A stretch of DNA of 64,000 nucleotides, from positions 39,697,848-39,761,847 of the forward strand of contig NC_079512.1 in assembly GCF_000801105.2 (NCBI RefSeq). Direction: 5' to 3'. The notes beneath the pieces are model-generated. The model was not told the DNA's origin. It ran no database searches and was given only the letters and a program-made list of their open reading frames with translations. The position numbers were made by a program, and so were the translations under genes. The stretch comes from Raphanus sativus. Taxonomy: Eukaryota > Streptophyta > Magnoliopsida > Brassicales > Brassicaceae. Positions 23,154-37,267 of this stretch are shown piece after piece. The first letter of the stretch is position 1. Each line of letters opens with the position of its first letter.

Positions 23154-23673
23154 GTTTCTTACATACATCACAAAACAAACCTTGTAGAAAATTTTTGGTC
23201 AGTTTTTTTTTTATTATAAAAAGATCTCAGTGCTATAAGTTATGGCAGTGATAATAGTTACTCAAGAAGATCCAAGTAAAACTTCATTGGCCAAAAGATT
23301 GTTAATTTCTTGGATAAAACAAGAATTTGAAGGTTTATACCCATTCAAGGTCAAATCATTAAAAAAAAAAGCTTTACTTCGCATAAAAATGTTGATAAGA
23401 ACTCCAGAACTGTTAAAAACGAGTTTAATTCCGACAAAACCACATGTTTCCTTCGGACCGGATGCTAACTTGAGAGTGATTGATTTAAACCGAAAGAAAC
23501 AGGCGTGCCAGTTTCAACATATTATTTCAATTTGGCCCCTTAAAACATACAATTTGCTAATTCTAAACCCAAAACAAAATGAAAAATACGAAAAACCCCC
23601 AAATAAAGATAAAATGTGCAAAAGTCACTGACGACGGAAACAACCCCCGAAGATTTGCCCCGAGACTCTCGAG
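23154..23673. other. Short intergenic before SWI3D
   Basis: This contains the 3' UTR of the preceding gene and the SWI3D promoter. A 129-codon frame (23242-23631) overlaps it but has no recognisable features and is probably chance. Confidence 0.4.
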
Positions 23674-26600
23674 ATGGAGGAGAAACGACGCGATGCTGGA
23701 ACCCTAGCTTCGGCCGGGAGCTCCGGAGATTCTCCGGCATCCGAGCCGACGCCTCGTCGCCGCGTGAAACGAAAAGCCAACGCCCTCGGGACCTCCTCCA
23801 ATTCCTCATCCACATCCTCGAAGCGGATGCTGACGCGCGAGAAGGCGATGCTCGCGTCTTTCTCCTCCCCGGTCCACAACGGACCTCTGACCAGAGCTCG
23901 ACAGGCGCCCAGCAACATGCCGTCCGCGGCCGAGGCGAAGTCGGAGCTGGTGAATCCCGCCGCCGACGGCGGGGAGAAGCCGAAGGAGGAGGAGGAGAGG
24001 AACAAAGCGATCCGTGAGTGGGAGGCGCTTGAGGCTAAGATCGAATCCGATTTCGAGGCGGTTAGATCTCGCGGAAGTAATGTTCATGTGGTGCCTAATC
24101 ACTGCGGTTAGTTAGTTCCTTTCCTTCTTCCTAATTGAATCTAAGGACACGTGGCGATGAATAGATGATGCTCATAGTCCATAAGCTTTATGTTAACATT
24201 GAGCTGGCGTGTCGTTTGCTATAGGTTGGTTCTCATGGGAAACGATTCACCCGGTTGAAGAGCGTTCGTTGCCTTCTTTCTTTAACGGCAAGTTGGAGAG
24301 TCGAAGTCCCGAGGTTTACAGGGAGATACGGGATTGGATCATGAGGAAGTTTCATTCCGATCCAAACGCGCAGATAGAAGCAAAAGACTTAACAGAAGTC
24401 GAGGTTGGAGACTCGGAAGCTAAGCAGGAGGTGATGGAGTTCTTGGACTACTGGGGCTTAATCAATTTTCACCCTTTCCCAGATGCTAGTGATGCTTCAG
24501 GGGTGGATGATGATAAGGAGTCTTTGCTTAACAGTTTATACCGATTCCAAGTAGATGAGGCGACGGCTCGCCCTGCTTTTGTTTCAAAGCCTCCTCGTCT
24601 CACAGCACAAGCTACACCGTCAGGGCTGTTCCCAGATCCCATGGCTGCTGCTGCTGCTGATGACTCGCTGAAGCAAGAAGGTCCAGCGGTGGAATATCAC
24701 TGCAACTCTTGTTCTGCTGATTGTTCTCTCAAGCGCTACCACTGCCCGAAACAGGTGTTTTTGTCACTTTATTTTTACTTTCCTTCCTGTCCTTAGTAAA
24801 ATGATGTTTTTCATGAGATATGCTAATACTGAGGATTTTGACAGGCAGATTTTGACTTATGCACGGAATGCTTTGACAGTGGCAAGTTCAGTTCAGACAT
24901 GTCATCTTCCGACTTTATACTATTGGAGCCGGCTAAGGATCCTGGCGTTGGTAGTGGGAAGTGGACTGATCAAGAGACTCTTCTTCTCCTTGAAGGTATA
25001 GAGATCTTTAAGGAAAACTGGAGTGAGATTGCGGAGCATGTTGCTACAAAAACAAAAGCTCAGTGTATGCTTCATTTTCTTCAAATGCCAATCGAGGATG
25101 CATTTCTTGATCAAACTGACCAAAAAGATCCAAGTGCAAAAGACACTACGGATGTAGCTGTGTCTAAAGATGAGAAATCTGTTCTAAAAGATGCACCTGA
25201 AGAGAAAGAGAAAGAGAATGCGAATCCTGTTGTTGAAGTTGAAACTGTGAAGGAAGCTCCGGAGAAAGAAGATGTCAACGAAGGAAAGGTAGTTCCTCAG
25301 GAGTCTTCAAAGCCTGGAGATGCGAGTGAAGAAACTAATGAAGTGGAACCCGACAAGAAAACGCCCGAGGTAGAAACCGTCGTTGATGAAAGATGTAAAG
25401 ATGAGGCTGATGAGAACATTGCTCTGAAAGCTCTGACTGAAGCTTTTGAAGACGTTGGTTATCCCATCACACCCGAAGCCCCCTTATCCTTTGCTGATTT
25501 GGGAAATCCTGTCATGGGCCTGGTATGTTGTGATGTCAAACAGAAAATTTGCTGGAACGGTGATTGAGAGGAGATTTAAAAAAAAATTCATAAATTCACC
25601 CTGTTCCCTTTCTGATCTTATTTTTTTTAAATTCGATAGGCAGCTTTTCTGGTAAGATTGGCGGGATCTGACGTTGCTACGGCTTCAGCCCGAGCTTCCG
25701 TCAAATCTCTTAACAGCAATTCTGGGTTGTTGCTTGCCACAAGACATTGTTTTGTTCTCGAGGATCCACCAGAAAACAACAAGGACTTAACTGAATCAAA
25801 AAGGTTCCACACTTGTTTTAATATCCGATAATGTTTTTCAATTTTGTGTTATTGTTTCTTCTCAATATGGGTGAAGATATTGGTTGTTGTTTCTTAAATC
25901 TGAAACTAGCAAAACATTTGCAGTGTGGATGCAGTGGGGAACGATAATAATGCCCATACAGATGAGCAGCAAAAAGAAAAAAGCCAGAAAGCAGAAGATG
26001 TCTCCTCGAATTCAGATACTGATCCAGGCAAAGCAAGTCAGGACTCAGTCTCTGAAGAAAAGCAACCGGGTTCTGAAGGACAAAAAGTATCTAGTAATGC
26101 AGCCGCAACTAAAAATGCTGTGAAACCACCGGATATTATTAGTACATTGCAGGACAAAGGTTCAGGGAAGAAGCTCAAAAAACCTTTAAAGGATGGGGAT
26201 AAGCTTTCTAGCAAAAATAAAGCTGCCTCTCAAGCAACTGTCTCCAAGGCAGCTGCAGATGTTTCTCAGCCAGAAGCATCAAAAGATGTGGAGATGAAGG
26301 AAGCATCACAGTCCGAGAAGGATCCTCAAGATATGGTCAAAACTGCAGGAGAGGAGGCTGAGCAGGCTAAGGAGGGTGCAAAGGATGTTCGTAGTATGCC
26401 AGACACGTCTGTTGCAGAGAAGGCCATTGGATCAGCTTCTGTACCGGAAAATGGAACAGCTGGTTGTCTTTCTCTCTCTGTAACATTAGAAAATGGACCT
26501 GCATTGCATGATTCTCTTATATCTTATTTGGTTTGTTGTTTAAACATTGTTTGCAGGTGAAAATCCTAATAAAGAGGGAAGTAAAGAGAAGGATGTTTGT

Positions 26601-27120
26601 AAAGGGACAAAAGACGAACATAACACTGATAAGCTTAAGCGTGCAGCTATCTCTGCTCTCTCAGCTGCAGCAGTAAAGGCAAAGCATCTTGCGAAGCTTG
26701 AAGAAGATCAAATCCGACAACTTTCTGGATCATTGATAGAGAAGCAGGTAGAAATATCGTTCAAGTGTATGCACCTTTGATAGTGCCGTATTGTTCAGGG
26801 GTTGTAACTTAATAATGGGGTTTTTTTTGTGTATGCCTAAGCAGTTACATAAACTAGAAGCAAAGCTATCTATCTTCAACGACGCTGAAAGCGTGACAGC
26901 GAGGGTAAGAGAGCAATTAGAAAGGTCAAGGCAACGGCTATACCATGAAAGAGCACAGATCATAGCGGCTCGTCTCGGTGCCCCACCTTCAGTATCCTCA
27001 AAAGCATCATTACCAGCAAACAGAATTGCTGCAAATTTTGCTAATGTGGCTCAGAGACCTCCCATCGGCATGACCTTTCCACGCCCACCAATGCCAAGAC
27101 CTCCAGGACCAGGTACATGA
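23674..27120 (+). CDS. SWI3D: SWI/SNF chromatin-remodelling subunit SWI3D
   Basis: Seven exons: 23674-24106, 24225-24754, 24845-25522, 25640-25803, 25924-26462, 26557-26747, 26845-27120; all junctions are GT-AG and in frame, giving 936 residues (Arabidopsis SWI3D about 985). Domains in order: a basic, Ser-rich N-terminus; SWIRM starting GWFSWETIHPVEERSLPSFF (about residues 145-235); a ZZ-type zinc finger with CNSCSADCSLKRYHC and CTECFD (about 300-345); SANT starting KWTDQETLLLLEGIEIF (about 360-410); a long acidic/Lys-rich linker; and a C-terminal coiled coil (KAKHLAKLEEDQIRQL, LEQSRQRL-like) ending in a Pro-rich tail. The ZZ finger separates the D type from SWI3A-C. It is a core nuclear subunit of plant BAF-like complexes. 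The first exon is notably GC-rich compared with the rest. Confidence 0.95.
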
Positions 27121-28256
27121 ACTTTATCATTCCCTGTTCCTGAAGTTCAGATCCAGCTCCAGGTTCAGACAGTTGTTTCTTCGGTTTAGTGGTTCCACAT
27201 GATAGTGTTCAGATTCGCGGGGTAGCTCCTTATGTTATATTTGTAAGACCAGGTACATTGTCCCACCTATTTCGGCTTCAACCTATGAGCTTGGTTTATT
27301 TTTCTGGAGATTTGATTTATCGGACTTACGTAGGAGACGAAGTTAGTTAAGGGTTGTAGACCCATCAGTTAATGTTTAATGTAAGCGACAAATGGAACAT
27401 GTGGAGATATGTGAATGTGTTTTATTTATGGTTCTATGAACACTGAGCAGCGATATAAGATTCTGCAGAAGGTTTTTGAATGTTATATGGATTACGCATA
27501 TACACAAAGTTGGAGCCTCGTGGCTTCTTCTTTCTCCGACATGATCTTTTAGTAGAGTTTTCATGTAGCTATTACCATATTATTATATATCAAACTCAAA
27601 AGTCCAATAACCTTTACGTGTGATCGTTCCTAAGGTAACCGACGTTATAAGCTAAACATTCGCCCTCTCCAGTGTCGTTAGCGAACTCTTTGCCAATGAA
27701 CTAAACATTCTCTCTTTAACTACTTTCAAAAAAATCCTGTTCTCATTAAATTCCCCATTAAATTTTGGTCTTGGGGATATCAGTGAACTTGTATCTCCAA
27801 TCTCAAACCGGTTGGAGTATTAATCTAAACCGGTTGGTCACAGTGTTTGATCAAACTTCAAACGGCACACGCATGCAAAAGCAGAGGCTATGGTTGTTCT
27901 TGAAAGATATCAAATATAGATGATAGATGGTAGAGAAAGAGAGAGAGAGAGAGGCTTTGCTTCTAATTATAGTTAAAACTGTTCATTTGTTTCAGAAGAG
28001 ATCTCCTCGTTCGTAGGAGAAGCTATTTCTCAAACCCAAATAGAGAATCCATCACGATTCCAATCTCTCTCTAACTTTCCAACAATCTTCTCATCACCAA
28101 GTTCGGTATGAATGTCTCCAAGTTGTAAGTTTTGAATCGCATAAAGCTATTTGTGTTTTGCTTGGAATACAAGGCTGTTGCGTCCAAGATCACCGGGGAC
28201 AAAGGTTTCTCCGTCGTTGAGAAACCTTTCACCGAGAAAAACAACACATCATAGTC
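27121..28256 (+). other. Intergenic: SWI3D 3' UTR and PERK5 promoter/leader
   Basis: No gene. A GA microsatellite (about 27933-27953) lies in the probable PERK5 promoter or leader, a common plant core-promoter feature. Two copies of AACCGGTTGG occur near 27809-27837. Confidence 0.45.
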
Positions 28257-30901
28257 ATGGCGGACGCACCCGTGGATTCACCTCCTGCCCCGGAAACTCC
28301 CAATGCAGGTACAGGCTCGCCATCAAATGACACATCACCACCAGCACCTCCTGTTTCATCCCCACCTTCCCCTGATTCTGCTCCTCCACCTGCTAACAAC
28401 AGCTCAGCTTCTACACCGCCGCCTGCACCGCCCAGCCAAGAAGCCTCACCTCCTCCATCGCCTCCACCTTCACCGCCTGCTCCAGTTAATCCGCCACCGA
28501 AAACTCCAGAGAATCCTTCTCCACCCTCCCCTGAAGGCAAAACTCCGGTAACTCCACCTGCACCGCCTCAAGCACCGGCCAACCAGTCACCCCCTTTACA
28601 AAGACCATCCCCTCCTTCTCCTATTGCCAATGATGACCGTAACAGAACCAATGGCGGCAGCAATAGTGGTAACAACAGAGACGGTTCTCCACCGTCTCCA
28701 CCGTTTCCACCGTCAGGGAACAGAAACTCTAGCGAGGGTGACTCACTGTCACCGCCTCGGTCAATAAGCCCTCCTCGGAGCAGTGGAGGTTCAGACTCAC
28801 CATCATCATCATCAACTCCAGGAGAAGATCATCAACAAGCCAATGTTGGACTGATTATTGGAGTCCTTGTGGGAGCAGGGCTACTGCTTCTTCTCCTAGT
28901 GCTTATTTGCATCTGTTGCAAGAAGAAAAAGAAGAAACGTGATCCTCAAGTCAACCACATGCACTACTACAATAACAGTCCCTATGGAGCACCTAATGGT
29001 AAATCACATGTTTTTAATTCAATCAATGACTATTAGGCAATTTAGAAGCTAAAGGAGTTGTTGCATAGTGTAGGCAATGGTGGTTATTACAACAACGGAA
29101 CACCTCAAGATCATGTGGTCAATATGGCCGGAGGTGGAAACTGGGGCCCACAGCAACCTGTGTCTGGTCCTCATAGTGACAGTTCCAACTTTACCGGTCC
29201 AACACCGTCGCCTCCTCAAGCTGCGACTCTTGGTCACAACCAAAGCACTTTCACCTACGATGAACTCTCCACTGCAACAGAAGGTTTCGCTCAGTCTAAC
29301 TTGCTAGGACAAGGAGGGTTTGGGTATGTTCACAAAGGGGTTTTGCCTGGTGGCAAAGAAGTTGCGGTGAAGAGTCTTAAATCTGGAAGTGGACAAGGAG
29401 AACGCGAGTTTCAAGCAGAGGTTGAGATCATTAGCCGTGTCCATCATCGTCATCTTGTCTCTCTTGTTGGATATTGCATCTCTGGTGGTCAAAGGCTTTT
29501 GGTTTACGAGTTTTTACCTAATAACACTCTTGAGTTCCATCTTTACGGTAACATTCATCTAAACATAACATAATCACTTTTAAAAGTATGGTTTCTCTTT
29601 TACTCAAATAACATGGTTGATATTTCAGGTAAAGGTCGTCCTGTTTTGGATTGGTCAATACGAGTGAAGATTGCATTGGGATCAGCTAGAGGACTTGCAT
29701 ATTTGCATGAAGACTGTAAGAAAATCTTAACCTCACACCAATTCCACTTTCTATGTCAAGCCCTCCTCTATAATGAATTAAAGATTTGTATATATTTACA
29801 TGAATGATCTAGGTCATCCTAAAATTATCCATAGAGATATCAAAGCTGCAAACATTCTTCTTGATTTCAGTTTTGAAACCAAGGTACATTATATATGTTT
29901 GACCCTTGTATTGATTGCTATTTACTTTTCGTATCTCTTGTGTTGATGCGTAAATCAATCTACATATATGCACAGGTTGCAGATTTTGGACTAGCTAAGC
30001 TGTCTCAAGACAACTATACTCATGTCTCTACTCGTGTCATGGGAACATTCGGGTAAAGCAGCTTTGAACTGTCGTAACACATTTGCATATAACGCATTTA
30101 TTCACTCTGTTTTACACGTCATGATGTTTCTTTGGTTCAGGTACTTAGCTCCAGAGTATGCGTCAAGCGGAAAGTTATCTGACAAATCTGATGTTTTCTC
30201 ATTTGGAGTAATGCTTCTTGAGCTTATAACCGGACGACCTCCAGTGGATCTCACTGGAGAAATGGAAGATAGTTTGGTAGATTGGGTAAGTCCATAGGCT
30301 CTTCGGTTTACTTGTTTAATCCTCCAAACACTTGCAAAAAAAACTAATGTTACTATTTGTTTTGCAGGCAAGGCCTCTGTGTATGAAAGCAGCTCAAGAT
30401 GGAGATTACAGCCAATTAGCAGATCCTCGTCTAGAGTCAAACTACAATCAACAAGAGATGGTTCAAATGGCTTCTTGTGCAGCTGCAGCCATCAGACACT
30501 CTGCAAGAAGACGACCTAAGATGAGCCAGGTAAAAATAAAGAAACACGTCTTAGTTAGTTCTTTGGTTATTAATCAGTCACAATCTTGATGACATTACTA
30601 ACGAAGTTATGTATACAAATGAAAGATTGTAAGAGCACTGGAAGGAGATATGTCAATTGAGGATCTAAACGACGGGGGAAGACCAGGACAAAGCACGTAT
30701 TTGAGCCCAGGAGGCATGACCTCAGAGTATGACGCAAGTTCGTACAGTGCAGACATGAAGAAAATAAGGAAGTTAGCATTAGAGACAAAAGAGTATCAGA
30801 GCAGTGAGTACGGTGCAACAAGTGAGTATGGTTTGCATCCATCTGCTTCAAGTAGTGAAGAGATGCATACAGGTTCAATGAGACGCAATCCTCAGCTTTA
30901 G
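28257..30901 (+). CDS. PERK5: Proline-rich extensin-like receptor kinase 5
   Basis: Eight exons: 28257-28998, 29074-29547, 29629-29715, 29813-29883, 29976-30052, 30141-30285, 30368-30529, 30626-30901; all in frame, giving 677 residues (Arabidopsis PERK5 about 670). The ectodomain (about residues 1-195) is Pro/Ser-rich with SPPSP and PPPSPPP runs and no clear signal peptide, as usual for PERKs. One membrane segment follows ([20 protein letters not shown], about 200-222), then a Lys-rich stop-transfer (CKKKKKK). Kinase motifs are intact: [49 protein letters not shown] and [18 protein letters not shown], an RD kinase. PERKs sit in the plasma membrane, contact the cell wall and signal in growth and pollen. 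It follows SWI3D on the same strand, as in Arabidopsis. Confidence 0.95.
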
Positions 30902-32587
30902 AGACACGCACACATTCTCATTTTGCCTCTCATATTTTGTTAAGGCAGTTTGTTCCTTGGTTGTTTCATTCTGCATCAAAGAATAGCAGTTTGAAAAAGT
31001 CCAAATTATTATGTTTTTTTTCTTAATTAGGAGCCAAAGAAAAAGAAGAGACTATACTATAGTGTATTTTGTAGTACAGAGCCTTGAGCCATATAATTCT
31101 GGTTTTGTAATGATACGCCAAATCAGTATTTTTATTATATGTTTATCGTTTTTGTTGTTGTATTAAATAACTCAGTCTATTTTAAAATTAAATTTAAAAT
31201 GTAAAATAATTTTGAAAAATAAATATTGGATAAAGATCAAAAACTGTAGAAGCCCTTTGGTCTGTGCACAAAAAGTTCATTAATATTTTTACATGAGAAT
31301 GTTTTACAAGAGATGTTCGGCGTGACGTACCGTCAAGAATAGATTTTATAGAGTAATTCGTAATGATGCAATCAGATGTAAATCTTCATACGACATACAA
31401 TTTCCTTCTAAATCTCTTATATTTTCTTCAAATCCTATCAATTGCAAATTTTTCTATCTCGCGTTAACATCTATTATTATTATTGTTTACAATTCGAAAA
31501 GTTATGGACGTTGGATGTTTGTTTGACACGTCAATGATAAAGCATGTCATACAATTAACACATATTTTAACCCGTTGACCTGTACGAATCCCTCGCCCTT
31601 TTGGAAAGAAAAAAAAACGAGTAGTAAGAAAATAGTAATATAGCATCCAGTCCCACAAAAAAAAAACAGCAAAAAGTTTTACCAATTAAACATTTCTTCT
31701 TTCTAAAACTGCCACTAAACTCTAGAAATAGGAAAGAAAGATAGCCTACAAATAAATAGTTCGAAAACATTAACAATGATCCTTTAAGAAAAAACAAATG
31801 ATACTATAAATTCATAAATATTATTTTCATTACAAAAACTAATGAAAATTTTAAGAATGATATATTATAAGGGAAATAAAAGAAAATATATTCTATTAAA
31901 TCTAAATCATGACGTATTGATGTATGTTGTATGTAATTAACTGTTTAATTTTTTACCTTTGCTATTAAATCTATATATAAATATAAAACAATTGTGTAAC
32001 TGTAGTAATATTTTTATTAATTTTCTACTTTAATCTCAAAAATTCAGAACCCATTTCAATCTATCCACTCTCATAAGGCAAGTCAGAAATCTAGTAATTA
32101 ACTTAAATTTGTTGACAAGAAAATAATTAATCTATTTATACAGTTGGGGCGCTTGCATCATTCCTAAAAACTTAATATTATATATTAAAAATGAAAATGA
32201 CCTATTGATATATGTGTGGTCTAACTATTTTAATATAATTATTAAAGTTTTTTATTAATCATTTAAAATAAATACTATACAAATAAAAACACATATATAA
32301 TTAAAACACACAAAAATATAAAACAAAAAATATATCAATTTTAAGGGCGAATGAGAATGTAGGCTTACTGTTTAAATCTCACTAATATGACGTGGCAGTG
32401 TCCCGCAAGATGATAGTAGTATTGTAGAGCTCAACATAAATATCTGACGCCTACCGCAGCAGATCGAAGCTCTTATACCGCTTCGCTTTCGATCCCACCA
32501 GTTTCTGAAGAACTCAGACTCTTAAAAAAACATTTAGATCCCGAGATCTGAGTGACGGAGTCATTTCGAAGGTAGATCAGCATAGCA
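30902..32587. other. Intergenic, PERK5 3' flank and gamma-COP promoter
   Basis: AT-rich. No open frame with family features and no transposon end that I can support. The gamma-COP leader (about 32430-32587) is more GC-rich. Confidence 0.4.
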
Positions 32588-35500
32588 ATGGCGCAACCCT
32601 ACGTGAAGAAAGACGATGATCACGACGATGAGTGTATGTTCTCCCGCTTTTCTTTGTTCTCATAAAATTTTGGATTCTCTAGGGCGTGTTAGATCAGATG
32701 TTAAGCTTCTAGATCTGTGCCGATTCGTTATTATTATTCGATTCGACAGTCTGTGTATTGTAGATTCGGTTTGTGTAGATCTCTACAATTTCAAGTTTGT
32801 GTTAGTGATGATTATAACAGACATTTGATCCGTTGTGAATCGGTCAATTTTGTGTGTTGTTTTGGGGGGATCAGTGGAGTATTCTCCATTCATGGGAATA
32901 GAGAAGGGAGCTGTTCTTCAAGAAGCTAGAGTGTTCAATGACGCTCAGGTTGATCCCAGAAGATGCTCCCAGGTTATCACCAAGCTTCTTTATTTGCTTA
33001 ACCAAGGGGAGTCATTCACCAAGGTCTGTTTTCTTCTTCTTTTTTTTTTTAAAAAAAAACTTGTTTAATATCATAGCACGTATAGTGTCAACAATATTTT
33101 TTTTATTTTTTTCTCATTTGCAGAATGAAGCAACGGAAGTTTTCTTTTCAGTTACAAAGCTTTTCCAATCCAAAGACACAGGGTTGAGGAGAATGGTCTA
33201 CTTGATCATTAAGGAGTTATCTCCTTCATCGGATGAGGTTTGCCCATCTTACTCAATTTTTTTAAAGTGTAATAGTAATGTACGTTTTTGAAGGTGTATT
33301 TTTCTGATTAGTTTGTTTGATCTTTCGCTTATAGGTTATCATTGTGACAAGCTCTCTCATGAAGGACATGAACAGTAAAATTGATATGTATCGAGCAAAT
33401 GCTATCCGTGTCCTCTGCCGGATTATAGACGGAACTCTTCTTACTCAAATTGAGCGGTACTTGAAACAAGCCATTGTCGATAAGAATCCCGTTGTTTCTA
33501 GTGCAGCTTTAGTCAGTGGGCTTCACTTGCTCAAGGTACCTTTTACACACACCAAAACTATTAGGTTCTTTGTTAGTCGCTAGGTTATGCTTATAGCCTT
33601 ATACTCTTGTAATGTTGTTTCCAGACAAACCCAGAAATTGTTAAAAGATGGAGCAATGAGGTTCAAGAAGGTGTTCAATCCAGATCGGCTCTCGTTCAGT
33701 TTCATGCCCTAGCTTTGCTCCATCAGGTAATAAGTCTGTTGCATTGGTGTTACCCAAGTTAATTGGTTTACTTTTACTGAGAAGAAGAACCTTGAAAATA
33801 GATAGTTGTTACTATGAGTATTGGCTAGAAACATAAACAATAAGTTTTCATTGATTTAAACAGGCTCCCAACACGAAATGACATCCTTCTTTAGTTATAA
33901 AGGTACTGAGAATTTATCTTATAGCTGCTAACAATCTATCATCATACACAGATACGCCAAAATGATCGCTTGGCTGTTAGCAAGCTGGTTGGTAGCTTGA
34001 CCAGGGGATCTGTTCGCTCTCCCTTGGCTCAGTGTCTTTTGATACGTTACACCAGCCAGGTTAGTCCTCCATGCCGGTTGATTTCGATACAGGGGAACAG
34101 TATTTGTGTGAACTAGCTCTTGTTTGTCTTGTTCAGGTTATCCGTGACATGTCTAACCACGGCCAGTCTGGAGAACGTCCGTTCTATGAATTCTTGGAGA
34201 GTTGCCTGCGCCATAAGGCAGAAATGGTGATCCTTGAAGCTGCCAGGGCGATCACTGAGCTTGATGGTGTGACAAGCCGAGAATTGACTCCAGCAATCAC
34301 TGTTCTCCAACTCTTTTTGAGTTCACCCAGACCAGTGTTGAGATTTGCTGCTGTCCGAACTCTGAACAAGGTTTACAATGCTTTCTTATATCGAAATCTT
34401 CATAAAAAGTCTATCAACTATTTTCTTATATTTAAGAACACCCAAATGATTTATAGTTTGCTGGATAGCTTTATCATTTCCTTTACCATCAAGGATGAAA
34501 ATTGTTTCATCGATCGCTAAACTCAAGTTTGAACCACAGGTTGCAATGACTCATCCCATGGCTGTCACCAACTGCAACATTGATATGGAGAGTTTAATTT
34601 CTGATCAGAATAGAAGCATTGCTACACTCGCAATCACCACTCTCCTGAAAACGGGGAACGAATCAAGTGTAGAACGCTTGATGAAGCAGATAACTAATTT
34701 TATGTCAGATATTGCTGATGAGTTCAAAATTGTGGTCGTGGAAGCAATAAGATCGTTGTGTGTGAAATTCCCACTGAAGTATAGATCCCTGTAAGTGACG
34801 TTTTAGGTTGTGTTATTTGTACTTTTGATCTTTAGCATTGCTATTTATTCGAAGTGACTTAAAAATGGTGTGGTATTTTTGGCTTTTGATTAATCTTGTT
34901 TCACCTTTTCATTTGTAGGATGACCTTCTTAAGCAACATTCTTAGGGAAGAGGGTGGATTTGAATATAAAAGGGCAATAGTAGATTCTATTGTGACCATT
35001 ATCAGAGATATCCCTGATGCAAAGGAAAGTGGATTGCTTCATCTATGTGAGTTCATCGAAGATTGTGAATTCACTTATCTTTCAACACAGGTAACTTATT
35101 TTCTCCATGGTCCATCTGGTTGCATTGAAACATTCGTAAATGGTATTTAAATGTCTTTTTTTCGCACAGATCCTTCATTTTCTGGGAATTGAGGGGCCTA
35201 ACACCTCTGATCCAAGCAAGTATATACGATATATTTATAATCGTGTGCATCTGGAAAATGCCACTGTCCGGGCTGCTGCTGTTTCAACACTTGCAAAGTT
35301 TGGATTTATGGTTGAATCCTTGAAGGTGTGTATAGTTATCTTATTAGCCGTCTTTTTCTCTTCTTTTTATCTTCCTTGACTATGATAAAGAGGCTAATCA
35401 TTGGATTCTTGGCAGCCCCGTATTACCATTCTGCTGAAGCGCTGCATCTATGACAGTGATGATGAGGTGCGTTCTTAGTCTTAGTCTAGAAAAGCTACAT

Positions 35501-37267
35501 TTAAGTCGTTGGTTCAGTAATATATCTATGCGTTTCAGTTTCTGCATGTTGTTTGTGACCCTTGAGTCGGTTGCATCATTATTACATGCATACATGTGCT
35601 TGCTTTTGTAAACATTTTCTGAGGAGATACACGCAAGTTGTTTTGACGATTCCTTCGTTGACCATGAAGTACGACCTCTTTTTATGTTAAGGTCCGTGAT
35701 AGAGCAACACTATTTTTGAGCGTCCTTGGTGGTGATGGTACTATTGACACTGAGAAAGATAGCAAGGAGTTTTTATTTGGTTCCCTTGAGGTTCCTCTGG
35801 TCAACATGGAAACTAGTCTGAAGAATTATGTGAGTTTTACATTCTCGGTTATCTTCATTTGTATATTTGCTAGGACATCAGTTATCTTATATTCTTGGTC
35901 TGCAGGATCCCTCTGAAGAAGCTTTTGACATCAACTCTGTGCCTAGGGAAGTAAAGTCCCAGCCCCTTGCAGAGAAGAAAGCCCAGGGTAAAAAGCCCAC
36001 TGGTCTCGGTGCGCCACCAGCTGCACCTGCTTCTGGATTTGATGGCTATGAAAGACTTCTCTCATCTATTCCAGAGTTTGCCGCCTTTGGAAAACTTTTC
36101 AAGGTTAGGGCTGAATTTTCCTCTGTTTCAGTCTAATGTTATTGGCTTACCTCCACTGCTTTAACGTGTTCTTCCTTTTTTCAGTCTTCTTCACCTGTGG
36201 AGCTAACTGAAGCAGAAACAGAATACGCCGTCAATGTTGTCAAGCATATCTTTGACAATCATGTGGTGTTTCAGTACAACTGCACTAACACAATACCAGA
36301 GCAGTTGTTGGAGAGGGTACTGAACCTTTGGTCTTAGAACATTGGTGCAAAGTGTGTTATTGCCTTCTTTCCTCGTTTCATTTATTCTGGCATGGGTTTT
36401 TGTAGGTCAATGTCATTGTAGATGCTTCAGAAGCAGAGGAATTCAGTGAATTAACTTCAAAGGCCCTGAACTCACTTCCTTATGATTCGCCTGGTCAAGC
36501 CTTTGTTGCTTTTGAGAAGCCCGCAGGTGTCCCTGCTGTTGGAAAGTTTTCTAACACATTAACATTTGTTGTTAAGGAGGTACATGTTGCCTTTCATATC
36601 TATCTTATTATTATGTATTTACTGTATACACGCTGAAGGTTGTTCAGGGGTACAAAGGAAAGCAATGCATTATTAAATGTGTTTGTAACAGGTTGACCCA
36701 AGCACAGGTGAAGCAGAGGACGATGGGGTAGAAGATGAGTACCAGCTGGAGGATCTTGAGGTTGTAGCTGCAGATTACATGGTGAAGGTGAGTGTCTCCA
36801 ATTTCAGGAATGCGTGGGAAAGCATGAATGAAGAAGATGAGCACGTAGACGAATATGGGCTTGGCCAGAGAGAGACTTTAGGAGAAGCTATAAAGGCTGT
36901 CATCGATCTTCTTGGCATGCAGCCTTGTGAGGTTAGTATCATTTTTTATTCTCCTACTCAAATAGAGAAATCGCGGAAGGAGATTATTTCTCGAGTCAGC
37001 TTGAACATACACGACGGTTTCTTGTCCTCCCGGTTTGGTGATAAGTTGAAACTGACACCTGCTTAATTGCAGGGGACGGAGACAATTCCGAGCAATGCAA
37101 GGTCACACACTTGCTTATTGTCAGGTGTGTACATAGGGAACGTGAAAGTTTTAGTGAGGGCACAGTTTGGGATGGACAGTTCAAGGGAGATTGCAATGAA
37201 ACTGGCGGTTAGAGCAGAGGACGTCTCTGTCGCTGAGGCCATTCATGAGATTGTTGCCAACGGCTAA
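32588..37267 (+). CDS. Coatomer subunit gamma (COPI)
   Basis: Seventeen exons: 32588-32633, 32875-33023, 33124-33237, 33335-33535, 33625-33726, 33952-34059, 34137-34370, 34540-34790, 34919-35090, 35170-35325, 35416-35466, 35692-35829, 35906-36103, 36185-36316, 36406-36579, 36692-36931, 37073-37267. All junctions are in frame, giving 886 residues, the length I recall for the Arabidopsis At4g34450 product. The start [15 protein letters not shown] and the block [20 protein letters not shown] are diagnostic. Residues 20-550 form the HEAT/ARM solenoid of adaptin-like trunks ([38 protein letters not shown]); a linker ([19 protein letters not shown]) leads to the C-terminal appendage ending [11 protein letters not shown]. 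It is a cytosolic coat subunit for retrograde Golgi-to-ER vesicles and binds Arf1 and dilysine cargo. No defects are visible. Confidence 0.96.

Noticed and set aside
23242..23631. 129-codon frame between the sulfotransferase-like gene and SWI3D
   Set aside because: Lys/Ile-rich AT-driven sequence with no recognisable motif and no clear promoter or homologue that I can name.
28229..28540. Gly-rich minus-strand frame over the PERK5 ectodomain
   Set aside because: It is the reverse complement of Pro-rich codons; composition alone keeps it open.
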